A DNA stretch of 64,000 nucleotides from Takakia lepidozioides. Lineage: Eukaryota > Streptophyta > Takakiopsida > Takakiales > Takakiaceae. Below, piece after piece: positions 46,681 to 56,812 of the stretch (its first letter is position 1; the number at the start of each line of letters is the position of its first letter). The DNA lies in assembly GCA_030704615.1 (NCBI GenBank), contig CM060733.1:32488001-32552000 (forward strand), in the 5' to 3' direction. Below the pieces are notes generated by a model. It ran no database searches and was not told the DNA's origin. It saw only the letters and a list, made by a program, of their open reading frames with translations. The position numbers were made by a program, and so were the translations under genes.

Positions 46681-48879
46681 TCTAAGTAGAATAGTGCTGA
46701 TACCTTGCTTTTCTTTTAAGTGTGATTTGACTAAATCATTGCAATCAGTTGTAGATGGTTTCTGATCCAGACGGAAAACCCTTTCGTATCTCTCAATATC
46801 CCAGCTTTTACCAAAATGTGAGATCTCACTTCTCTAATCAAATAAAGTACAACCTCTGTTTTCCAAATAAATTAGTAAGGGGAAAAGTGCCATTTAAATT
46901 CATTATATGAAGAAAGGAGTAACGGAAAAGTAACCATATCACAGACAAAACATAATGTGGATATAGCCTGGAGAACCTGGCAGGAACCAGCCCAAGGGAA
47001 AGTTTCAAACAGATGAAAGTTGATAGCAAGCCATGAACCTTGTGGCATCTCTTCTAACAATCAACCATGCAATTCTCCCACTAAAAATGTGGTGGGTCAG
47101 AAATTAGCGATCAGGGAGTGTGTGCCAGATGGGGAGAAAATCTGAAAAACGTCAGATGTCCGTATCCACGTCACCTGTTCAGTGGGCAGGGAAGGAAGAA
47201 TCCAATGGGCTCCTGAAGTAACATCACTGATCAGCATCCCATCCTCATCTCATAACTACTCCAAACACTAGGCGCTTACGGATACATGGAGATGCATGGT
47301 TATAAATGGTTGATGTGATGCTCTCAGTACACGCCAGATTAACGATGCGCAAGATGCCAAGCATGTAGGCACGTATATAGTTATGGCTGATAAATAGACT
47401 TACTCCTTCAGACCTCCGTCTGAATGTCCCAAGCGTAGTGTACAGGTGCCCAGTATACGTAAGCACGAACATATGTGCACATGATTGCACGATTGCTTGG
47501 ATTTGCTGCACTGAGACTTGCTGTGTAACGTTGATGTCAGATGCCAAGCCTGTAGGTACGTATATATTTGTGGCTGATTAGACTTGCATAAGGCTTACAT
47601 AGCCTTTATTCAACTTTCCTGTCATTAATAAAGTATGTCTATATATCCCTCATGAAATGTTACAAGCATACATACAGGTTGCTGTGTTGATGAGCTTCAG
47701 GGAAATTGTGACTAAGTTTTTGTAAAGTCTAGTTATTAATACTTACAAATAACAGACTGAACTACTTACTGTCAATGATGGGTTTGTGAAGGAATCGAAA
47801 CCTTTAAATTCATCGACTTTTGCCTATGAGCAGTATATAGTAAGATATATCTGTCATTGACTTGTATTCTTCTGGTCTGGTCTGGATGTGCATGAAAGGG
47901 ACTAGAGAAATCATTTGCCAGTGAAGAAAGGGACTCCAATTATCATGAGCATCGAGCTGCATCTAGCTGGGATTGGAAAGGACTCCATACCTATCCTGCA
48001 GTTGTTTCATGAGATCTTAGGGTTGTTTCTATGTAGTGAAATCTATTCACAGAGATAAATATACATGTTTGCAATGATTGTTGTCCTTAGTCTCAGACCT
48101 GTCTGAGACCTGGTGATGGCCGGAAAGCATTGTACAGTGTATGGACACTGAAACATGGCCCACAATAGTGTCTCTTTGCAGAATTATTGTCATTGCTGAA
48201 AGCTGTATACAGAGACTAGTGTTGATGAGGAAATGTGCCCCTGCACCATGAGCCAATATATTTGGAAGGGGATCAATCCATGAGTTTAGGAGATGGACAC
48301 CTCTGACTACATTATCATACTCAGTTACCATATGATGTGTGGGGACATCTCTCTTACATATCTCTTTTAGCATTTGTCAGGCCATAGTGCATAAATAGTG
48401 ATTCAAATATTGTTGGTAGTATTGTTTGATATTTAGTAAATGGGATCTTAGATCTAGTTAAATGGAATATGGGTAGTCCACTTACCGGCTTCCGTATTCT
48501 AGTGTACGGCCTATGGAAGTATTTGCACGATTACTTGTGTGAGCTGGATTAGTACGTGTGGTTCTTCGCTTTTGTGTTTATTTTGCTTAAGAGAAAAACC
48601 TTTCTTCACTTGTGTGAGCTTGACAGTCTTTGGAGAGAGAGAGAGAGAAATTAATTACTTTGACGTGCACGTCTTTACTGCTGTGAATGCGAATTTCATT
48701 TTCGAGAAGACTCTGATGAATACATAGTGCAGAGAATACAGAGAGAACTTTCTTGCAGACTGGTTTGTGCGAGAAAGAGTACTTAACTTGTACATGTATT
48801 TATTGATTTGTGTGTATGTTAATCAGCTAGTGACCTTCAGTTTTCTTGACTGAATTGTTCATATAGAGAAATGAAATGA
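46681..48879. other. Intergenic; one diverged 47-bp direct repeat
   Basis: No gene is recognised. GATGCCAAGCATGTAGGCAC with the following GTATATAGTTATGGCTGAT (near 47353) recurs in diverged form near 47539, about 187 bp downstream, indicating an old local duplication. Confidence 0.45.
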
Positions 48880-49070
48880 AAGGTACTCTATAACGTCCCT
48901 CAAAGAGCTTATAACACAAGAGGAGAAGGGCAGTAGAGAAGAAATGTAACTCTTACACGATTTTCCTGCTTTGCAAATGGGGCATAGGTGGTCGTCACGT
49001 TGCAGATTATCCCACCGACCAGTCTCTATCAGCAGAGATTGGAGCCCACCCTGGATCTCGAGAGCAGCTG
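48880..49070 (-). mobile_element. LINE C-terminal fragment (zf-RVT type), minus strand
   Basis: The minus strand reads GGLQSLLIETGRWDNLQRDD and HLCPICKAGK, a typical zinc-finger end of a LINE ORF2. The DNA word GAGACTGGTCGGTGGGATAA is matched in the opposite orientation by GAGACTGGTCTGTGGGAAAA near 51000. It lies directly beside the start of the SIN3-like ORF. Confidence 0.7.
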
Positions 49071-49195
49071 AACTATGAACGAATGTGGAAGCCGGTTTCT
49101 TCGATGACAATGAATGGCTTTCGTTCGGAAGACCTGAATATAAGGTGGGAGAAAGTTGGTGCCCAGGTGCTGTGCAACCAGTCTTGGGGAGAGCG

Positions 49196-50638
49196 ATGGA
49201 GGGGAGCATGGCAGGAGCTAGTGCCGTCTCTGCGGATCTTCCTGCGCATGATGCACACCCAGATATGCCCACATTCAGGAGTTGCTTGCTTTATCTCAAC
49301 GAGGTAAGGATGCAACTAAATGACTTGGAAAAGTACAACCAGTTTGTGCAGCTACTGAGAGAGTTCAGAGCAGATAAATGCGGTGACGTTCAAGAGGTGA
49401 TGGAGAGAGTGCTGGAGCTTCTCAAAGGGCACCCAGAGCTCATACGGAGATTCGATCAATTTCTTCCCCATGGTTGTAAGATGCCTTTACAATTGGAGGA
49501 CCAAAATACAATTACAAATCAAGTTTTGTCGTCGTCGGAGGAGAGGGATTTGATTTCGGATCATGAGGCTTTGGAAGTGGAGGACGGGGATCTCGTTTCA
49601 GAATATCAGGCTTTGGAAGTGGAGGAGGAAGATTTGATTTCAGATCATGAGGCTTTGGACGTGGAGAACGAGGACCTGGTTTCAGATCATGAGGCTTTGG
49701 AAGTGGAGGACCAGGATCTGGTTTCAGAATATCAGGCTTTGGAAGTGGAGGAGGAGGATTTGATTTCAGATCATGAGGCTTTGGAAGTGGAGAGCGAGGA
49801 CCTGGTTTCAGATCAGGATTTGGCAGTGGAGGACGAGGGCCTGCTAGCAAATAAAGCTTTAGCGCTGGAGTTCGTTGACAAGGTTCGCTTCACATTAGGG
49901 GACGGGCACACTATCTTCAAGGCCTTTACGAAGATACTGAAGGAGTTTAGGGATGAGAATATCTCCCGTGATACAGTGTGTGAGAAGGCGTGCGCTCTTT
50001 TCCGGGGACATCCTAATCTGCTGAAAGGATTCAAACTCCTAACTGGGCAAGGGACCACAATGCGAAAACGAAATCTACAGTACCGACCAGTTTCTGTGCG
50101 ACACCGTGAAGTGGAGCAAAGGAAGACTAAAGGGTTTGCGCACGTCCAGCCGGATGGTGGCAAGAGACCCAGGGAGGAAAAAGGATCTCGAGTGAGATCT
50201 CGAGAGAAATCAGTTTTAAGACGCACTGAGTGGAAGGAAGACGTCCACAGACACGAACTGAGAAATACGCGAGATTTACACGCCCTTGAGAGGTTTCTCA
50301 AGTGGAATGAACTGGAGAAGAGCAAAGCAGACAGTCAAGAGGCGCAGCAGCCGATGCCACATGCCAAAAAATCAGCAAGGCTACGTATGCGTGAGCAACA
50401 AGGTGGCGAGGCGGTCAAGGGGATCTGCATTGAACGTAATCTGTCTACCTTCAAAGGAATCTCACAGCTTGATCTGTCAAATTGTGAGAGCTGTACACCT
50501 AGCTACCGACTGCTTCCAGAGAAGTACAGAAGGCTGGATTCCATTGATCTCCGCTCACATTTGGCCAAATCTGTGCTGAACGACCTCTGGGTATGCGTTT
50601 CACCCTTCAAGCACCGGCGTGAAAATTCCCGGGGCTGA
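49196..50638 (+). CDS. Truncated SIN3-like corepressor with two PAH domains and an acidic repeat
   Basis: SIN3 proteins scaffold histone deacetylase complexes; their PAH domains bind transcription factors. ATG at 49196 gives 480 aa, but the frame is open back to 49079, so the start is uncertain. PAH domain A (about 31-94) reads YLNEVRMQLNDLEKYNQFVQ, LREFRAD, ELLKGHPELIRRFDQFLPHG. Residues 118-215 are seven copies of a 14-residue acidic unit (DLISDHEALEVEDG, DLVSEYQALEVEEE). PAH domain B (221-285) reads LEFVDKVRFTLGDGHTIFKA, ILKEFRD, LFRGHPNLLKGF. A basic, charged stretch follows. The end (423-480) is the start of the HDAC-interaction domain: QLDLSNCESCTPSYRLLPEK and VLNDLWVCVSPFKHRREN, then a stop. 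Plant SIN3-LIKE proteins are about 1300 aa and intron-rich, so this intronless short form looks like a retrocopy that kept an open frame. It could be a dominant-negative-type PAH protein; that is inference. Confidence 0.82.
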   Translation: MEGSMAGASAVSADLPAHDAHPDMPTFRSCLLYLNEVRMQLNDLEKYNQFVQLLREFRADKCGDVQEVMERVLELLKGHPELIRRFDQFLPHGCKMPLQLEDQNTITNQVLSSSEERDLISDHEALEVEDGDLVSEYQALEVEEEDLISDHEALDVENEDLVSDHEALEVEDQDLVSEYQALEVEEEDLISDHEALEVESEDLVSDQDLAVEDEGLLANKALALEFVDKVRFTLGDGHTIFKAFTKILKEFRDENISRDTVCEKACALFRGHPNLLKGFKLLTGQGTTMRKRNLQYRPVSVRHREVEQRKTKGFAHVQPDGGKRPREEKGSRVRSREKSVLRRTEWKEDVHRHELRNTRDLHALERFLKWNELEKSKADSQEAQQPMPHAKKSARLRMREQQGGEAVKGICIERNLSTFKGISQLDLSNCESCTPSYRLLPEKYRRLDSIDLRSHLAKSVLNDLWVCVSPFKHRRENSRG

Positions 50639-50959
50639 CACCATTCAGCCTCAGTTGTGAGCTCAGAGACTCAATCTTTTCCTCTAGAGAGAATTCGTTA
50701 CGTCAGGTCAATGTGACACTGTTAGAAGCGTGGTTTCTCTTGAACAAAATGTCTTACAAGGTGTTGATGTGTTATAACTCCTGCAATGGACTGCCTATGT
50801 ACGTTTTCGTCATGTGGGATGTCATCTGGAGATTGATTAATTAGCAAGTGGGCTATATGTAGGTCTACTCTACACTTACCACTGGTCAATGGATATGAAA
50901 AACCTACACAGACAGAGACCTGAGCAGATGAGTCCCCAAGCAATGGTACCTCAAACTGC
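50639..50959. other. Downstream flank of the SIN3-like ORF
   Basis: About 320 bases with no gene. No polyadenylation signal or poly(A) relic was identified, so a retrocopy tail cannot be shown. Confidence 0.4.
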
Positions 50960-51345
50960 CTTCAGGGTACTGGGCTCCCACAGTCTAAGGATATCCGATG
51001 GAGACTGGTCTGTGGGAAAATCTGCAACATGGCCGCGACCACCTATGCCCAGCTTGCGCTAGGAACGGCAGGGAAATCGAAAGAGAAGAACATAATTTCT
51101 TCTTCCACTCCCCTTTATACGTGGGATCCGTGGGAGATTCAACTGTCTATTCCCGAGCATCAGAAATTTTTGGCAGCTTTACCTGCATGATCGTAGACAA
51201 TCCCTTGAGAATTAGTTGCTTTTTTAGGCAGCTTGCACGGCCCCTCTCTCTTTCTTGTTTCTTTCTTCCATTCTTTCTTCCATTCTCTCGCCGACGAATA
51301 TATAACGAACCATCAACTGAATGTTTCATTTCATTTCGTTTCTAT
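50960..51345 (+). mobile_element. LINE C-terminal fragment, plus strand
   Basis: Reads ETGLWENLQHGRDHLCPACA and EREEHNFFFHSPLYVGS, the HLCP...E-HFxxHCPLY zinc-finger end of a LINE ORF2 with HSP in place of HCP. It is the inverted counterpart of the fragment at 48.88-49.07 kb. The following TTCATTTCATTTCGTTTC resembles the region before 45019, where another 3' end of this LINE type may lie. Confidence 0.7.
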
Positions 51346-52609
51346 GCTCACATGTTCCATGGGGACCTCCTTCTGTAAATACTACATCTCTTCTTTCTTA
51401 TCTACAATGGGACTGGCAGTGCAATCAATTAAACTTACCCCCCACACTCTGGTTGAGTTCGATGCGATGACCTGGATATGAAGCTACCTTGGGCAGTGCT
51501 GTCCAGAATCAATGATCATGTACAGTCTTCTCTGTTGAGACTGCATGCATGCGCTTCAACAATCAACACTAATCATCACCAGATCGGTGATATCCACAGT
51601 GCACTGCAACCAGGCACAAACACCCAACTTAAATTGATATTCAGCAGAGCTCTGAACGTTAGAAGGCCTCCAGAAGGCATATGAGATTGCCATTGGGAAG
51701 GGTTTGGTTATACAGTGCAGTGCCAAACACAGCATGGGATAATTGTGAAGAATACATAGTTCAGTGATATGTTCCAGACGCGGTTCTTCTTCTCCGTGCA
51801 TGCAAGTTCAAAGGAGGAGCAGGTACGGAGGCTGAATCGCATGTCTACACGTCCGTCAGATGAACTATCGACAAGCTGCTTCTACGGGTTCCTTTTGAAT
51901 ATGTGTAAATCTCTCTTGCTTCCGTGTACATGTGGACTACCATCTTTGCGCTCCTTTGCAGGACCGTAAGATGAAATTTAAGTGACTTCCTTCACTCCAG
52001 ATATTGAATTGATGGAATTTCTGGGATGTCCAACTCTTGTCACAATTCTTAGTTGGGCTTACAGTCTGTAGTTAATCAGAGAAAAACCAAATTGGAGCAG
52101 TAAATTGCTGCTCCATGGATTATGAGCCTAAAGCCTCACTGCTCGTTTGGCTGAAACGAGGCATGAGATCAATCGATTATGCAGGCAGTAGAGTCTCAGG
52201 AATCTAGTATAGCCCTTAGCTGTCTATGCGTGAAACTTGTTTTCACTTGGGGATGGAACCGACTGTGGGCTTGTTGGCAGCCTGAAGTTCCAAGAAGTAG
52301 TTCGCCCTATTAAAACACACACACAACTTTTGAGTTCTGGAGAATCGAAGTTTTTGCCCAATTTAGAGATATCTCGAGGAGGAAAAGTTTGTGAACTGCC
52401 CACCTACGAAAAAGCTATCTATTAAAAGTGGAAATTTGGCTTCGTGGAGAGCATAGATACCCCATACTTCTCGGCACACTGTTCAGTGTTCTCTTTCATC
52501 ACTATCATTCATAACCGAATGTGCACTCTTGCTTTAGACCAGCAGTTGTGTTTCTTCCTCCGGCTGAATCTTGATACAGAACTTGAATCATCACAGCGCT
52601 CAAGTAGGC
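51346..52609. other. Upstream region of the SIM-rich gene
   Basis: No gene is recognised in about 1.26 kb. It should contain the promoter and leader of the gene starting at 52610; no particular element could be assigned. Confidence 0.45.
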
Positions 52610-53323
52610 ATGAACATGGATGACATGGGTGGTGTTGGAGCTTCTGCTTCGGAGGGATATGACTGTGAAGAATCAAGTGGGGAGTATTCGTGTGCAGCGA
52701 CGCAATTGAGTAAGAAAGGAGCCCCCTTGCACACTGTTGATGCAGAAGATGATGACGCAACTAGTGGTGGTGTTCGACATATTTCTTACATCGATCTTTC
52801 CGACAGTGAATCTGAAGAAAGAACTCGGCATACTCCTTACATCGATCTTTCCGACTATGAGTCTGAAGAAAGAACTGGCCGGTATTCTTGTCAAGCTGCA
52901 GAATTGGACACGGACACGCACGCTTTCCAGCAAATGAGACCCGCTCAAGGCGTTGGATCTTGCTGCTCCTCCAGTAGCGAATACTGCGACTCCACCAGCG
53001 ACGAATCCTGTGAGGACTCCACCAGTGACGAAGCTTGTAGCACCTTCAACAGTGAATCTGACGCTACATGTGGAGAGGTTCAGAAGAAGACCGAAGGTAA
53101 TCGTTGCATGACTGTTCAAGATGAGTCAGGTGGTGTTAGGGCTATAATCTACATTGATCTTTGCGAATCTGAAGATACACATGTGACATCTTCTCAAGAG
53201 ACTGTTTCAAGCATTGGAAAGAGGAAATTTCCACCAACCGAGTTGGAAGACTTCTACTGCGTCCGGAAGAGAGGCAGGCAAGCTAAAAACAGGAATCAAA
53301 CAGCTATTTCTCCCTGCATATGA
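52610..53323 (+). CDS. Acidic protein with three SUMO-interaction-like motifs, 237 aa
   Basis: I do not recognise the family. ATG at 52610 starts MNMDDMGGVG. Three similar modules carry a hydrophobic-acidic core typical of SUMO-interacting motifs: ISYIDLSDSESEE (58-70), TPYIDLSDYESEE (75-87) and IIYIDLCESED (179-189). Two adjacent copies differ by few residues. Between modules two and three is a serine-, aspartate- and cysteine-rich stretch (SCCSSSSEYCDSTSDESCED) suited to CK2-type phosphorylation, which strengthens SIM binding in known proteins. The C-terminus is basic (RKRGRQAKNR, 219-228), a likely nuclear localisation signal. A broken duplicate lies at 45.0 kb. The frame being open while the duplicate is riddled with stops suggests constraint. 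A nuclear SUMO-reader role is inference. Confidence 0.6.
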   Translation: MNMDDMGGVGASASEGYDCEESSGEYSCAATQLSKKGAPLHTVDAEDDDATSGGVRHISYIDLSDSESEERTRHTPYIDLSDYESEERTGRYSCQAAELDTDTHAFQQMRPAQGVGSCCSSSSEYCDSTSDESCEDSTSDEACSTFNSESDATCGEVQKKTEGNRCMTVQDESGGVRAIIYIDLCESEDTHVTSSQETVSSIGKRKFPPTELEDFYCVRKRGRQAKNRNQTAISPCI

Positions 53324-54717
53324 ACACTCCCCCTTTCCAGCTTAGAAGATGCTCTAGGGCAATCCAAAAGTTTCCCTTGACATGTCTGCATCAGATGCAT
53401 TCTCCGGCCCAAGTGTACTTAGTGATGGATACCAGTTTGCTGCGTCCAAGGAGGGTGCCAGAGAGTGGGCACATTTCATCAAAAGTTGTCAACCAGTTCC
53501 TACTAAGCAATAGCAATGTTTAGATGTAGTTCATATGAGCACAAAACATGAAGCTTGAAGTATACAGTCACTCTCTTTAATGTTAAGATCAATTTTCCCT
53601 CAACATTTGATCCCTAGGGATGCTTGTTACAAGGAGTCTGAAAGGTTCAATAGATGATCAGTGTAAAGTGTGATAGTCACCATCAATCTTACTGAATTAT
53701 ATGGTATCTTGAGGATGTATCATGTATTTTCCCCACAAGTCGCGGTGAGGCATTGATTTCAAATGGAACTGAACTTATCTTTGTCAATTCTTGTGCTGGA
53801 ATGCTGAGTGCAAGTAGAAAAACTAGTTTCCCTTCAGTAGTCTATAGAATTTGCATGCACACTTGCACTAGCATAGCTTAGAGCACATTTCTCTCAGGCA
53901 CTCCCTTGGAAACAGTGGCTTTACAAAGCCTACATACTGCGTTTAGTGTAGGGATGGATGCGAAGTGTCCATGTGGAGAACCTGGGAGTAAGGGGAGCAA
54001 GACAGTGGGTAGAAGTGCGCGGCATGAATAAGCTTAATTGCCAACCTGCATCATGTAGATGAGGGTAATGATTGCTTACCTCAATTCACAAGACACAGAT
54101 AGAGAAAGGCCATCGTAAACAGATTGGTGAACAAGAATGGTGAGGAGCTACAGAGTAACGAAGGAATTGCATTTTGACTTCTCAAAACCAGTTTTGCATG
54201 AAAAGCCTCAACAGCAGCAATGCACAACTTTCGTGGTTGTTGCAAGTAGGATTACACATGAAACATAGCTCAACACGTCAACAAAATTTAGGCGTGTGGT
54301 ACATACACACTGACAAAGCTTTTCGCTTCTTACACACTTCCTACGTATCCATACATACACTTGGTGCCAGAAATGTTAGTCTAAGAATGTTAAAAAGATA
54401 CCATGGGGTCTGCAACAAAATCCTTTTGCCAGAATCGGACTATCTTCAGCACCTTCCCAACTTGGTGCCTAGGGGAGCCCTTGAGTTCTTGATGACTCAT
54501 GTGACAGATTGCCCTCATTGCACTATACATAGCCATCAGAAAATACTCACCTCCTAACAGAGGCACTAGCCACACTCCTGAAAGAGGCGGCATGCACTTA
54601 TGCTAGCTCTGGCTGATGTTAATCTTCTTCTTGTTATTAAACAGCCACGAGTGAATTTACAACAAAATGTCTGCTAGACGACAACCTGTGGTAGCAAGTA
54701 GTGTTTGAGAGAAGTCT
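53324..54717. other. 3' flank of the SIM-rich gene; part of a segmental duplication
   Basis: No gene is seen. Between about 53.6 and 54.07 kb the sequence is a diverged match of 45.8-46.65 kb. The rest, up to the HIKESHI stop codon on the minus strand, includes that gene's likely 3' UTR. Confidence 0.5.
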
Positions 54718-56812
54718 TTATAGCGTGAATCGATTGAGGTACTCGGGATCTCTCTTTGCCTTCTCCTGGAACTTCTTGAACCATTGGTTCAAAATGTCCA
54801 TAGGAATTAATAGTTTATCCCCCTCTACAGTACAGAATGATTGCATGAAATTGAACAAATTCTCCCCTACCTTCATAGCTAGCTCCTCCACTCGCTTCTG
54901 TTGTCCAACATTAAGCACTGGGAGGCTCACTAGGTCTTCAATTGAGACTCCAATTTGGGCAGAGAGAGGAGGGGTCCCTGACCCAGTTAAAAGCATTTGG
55001 CCAGGAGTTGCCCCAGGCCAGAGTAGAGGGAACACAGCTGATGGGCATGCACAGTGGACTGCCCCCCGATATTCAAATTGGGATCCAGGGGACTGAACAT
55101 ACACAGCTAGGGCCTTTCCTACCGGAAGGGCCATTTCGTTCAACAGGAATATGCACATTTCTTTCACCTGATCGTAGGCTTCGCCTGCACATATATACAC
55201 AAATCTAAAGTCAGCTCCAGTAGTAGACTATTTTATCTCTTACATGTCTGAATCCCAGTGCATCTGCATAGGACAAACATTCAAAACAAGAGTGGCATGT
55301 CATTTCATGAAGTATGCCCATCCGCCTAAAGTCTCTGGCCAATGATATGCATGCAACTATATATGGAGGACATAATGAAGCGTGACTCAAAAATCTCTGT
55401 TGTAAGCTTTACAACAAGTACAGTTGTATAGAGCTTCTTGCATCCAACAGATATCTGTATGGATGTAATCGAGCACATCATCCAGAGTACCCAACACTGC
55501 ACTGGCCTTTCTGTATCTAATCCAGAGCCTTCCACTGCCCTAGAAACTACCATTACCCCTTAAACTAGGAAGGACTCTCCACGGACAGTTAAACACGCTC
55601 TTTCTTATTTCACATGACATTGTAGTAAGTTCATAGTACAATCCGGGCAGGTGGGCCTGGACAAATGCATGAAGTAGGGCTTGACAAGTTTAGGTGATGG
55701 GGTGCGCACACAGGTAGAGGGGAGGGAAGAGCGCCCACAGTTGCTGAAATAACTGATAAGCATAAGCCCTTACCCACGATATCCTCGATAAGACCACTTG
55801 CTTTGCAAGTAATCTTCTCTAAATTACTTATCATCATTCTCGCTGTCTCTCTCTCTATCTCTCTCCATCTGGGTCAATGGCCACAAGGCTACGGCAAACA
55901 ACGTCTTATGAGTACATTCTATCTCTCTCCATCATGATGACCTCAAGGGTTTACCCACCCTCGGCACTAGACTGAAATTTAAACTCAGGGCCAGAAGCCT
56001 ACCTCGGAACAGCTAACAGAAGGAGAGAGGAAAGGGGATTGCAAATGCCCGTTGAGTGGGCAACCTGAAGACAATAGTCACTTTCTGATTCATTGTCCTG
56101 GGTACTCTCACCAGAGAGATGTTCTCTTCAAATCCATCAAGGCAATTGTGCATGTACCTCTGTTTACCAACTTTGAAAGTCTCGAGGCGGAGCCAAAAAC
56201 CCAGGCCCTTTTGGGGCCTAGTTATTGGGCAAACCACACACAGCAGATTGATGCTTGTGTAAAGGGATTCTAGAGGATATCTGGAAAACTAGAATCAATT
56301 GTCTGTTCCAGGGTAAGTCATACTACCGGAGTCAGCCCCGGACAAAGGTAGTTTCTGTCCTTTTGTGTTCCGCTCAAAGTGAGCGCGGGGTCAATGGCCA
56401 CAAGGCTACGGCAAACAACGTCTTATGAGTACATTCTCTCTCTCTCTCTCTCTAACATTGCCCTTCTACGTTTGCAATTGTACGATCACTTAACGCTCTT
56501 TATACGATGTCAGTGCTAACCCTTAAAATCAACCATGCAGCTGGATTATCATTCACTATGCACAAAGTGCAACGAAGCCCGATGACAGCTTCCCATGCTT
56601 TAGTGACCAGTAGAACAATAACAAAAGGATGCGTCAAAAGCCAATTGTGGATGCCATTCACGTGAGTAACTCCCTCTTATTTCCTCTCAAATTACGACAC
56701 GGGGTTTACCAACAAAGTAGTTCATGTCCAAAATCCATCGGTGATTGTCAACTTGCTGGAAGGTTGATGCATCCAATGGAAAGCTCCGGTTGGGGAAGAG
56801 CACTCCGAACAT
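54718..56812 (-). CDS. HIKESHI-like HSP70 nuclear import carrier, two exons
   Basis: HIKESHI carries HSP70/HSC70 into the nucleus during heat stress. On the minus strand exon 1 is 56812-56710 and exon 2 is 55184-54718, joined across a 1525-bp GT-AG intron (phase 1). The total is 570 nt, 189 aa, matching plant HIKESHI-like proteins. Exon 1 reads MFGVLFPNRSFPLDAS, then WILDMNYFVG. Exon 2 reads GEAYDQVKEMCIFLLNEMAL, ALAVYVQSPGS, PLSAQIGVSIEDLVSLP, KVGENLFNFMQSF, and ends IPMDILNQWFKKFQEKAKRD and PEYLNRFTL. The N-terminal FGVLFP and C-terminal FNF-QSF and W-FQ blocks are family hallmarks. The intron holds two LINE insertions, neither near a splice site. No damage was seen. Confidence 0.95.
55870..55918 (+). 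mobile_element. 49-bp LINE tail insertion in the HIKESHI intron
   Basis: Only the terminal 49 bases of the LINE (GGGTCAATGGCCACAAGGCT to GAGTACATT) are present, flanked by the perfect 15-bp target-site duplication CTATCTCTCTCCATC (55855-55869 and 55919-55933). It is an extreme 5' truncation, or the tail of a SINE that uses the same 3' end. Confidence 0.9.
56036..56452 (+). mobile_element. 5'-truncated LINE tail in the HIKESHI intron
   Basis: About 415 bp matching the insertion in APC8 intron 5. It encodes [40 protein letters not shown] and [17 protein letters not shown], a LINE ORF2 C-terminus, then the shared 3' end and a (TC)n tail at 56437-56452. The first zinc ligand pair is damaged (CPLS in place of CLLC). 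A target-site duplication was not identified. Confidence 0.85.

Noticed and set aside
49512-49850. Proline-rich minus-strand frame (KPDILKPDPGPPLPKPHDL type)
   Set aside because: It is the antisense reading of the 42-bp acidic repeat of the SIN3-like ORF.
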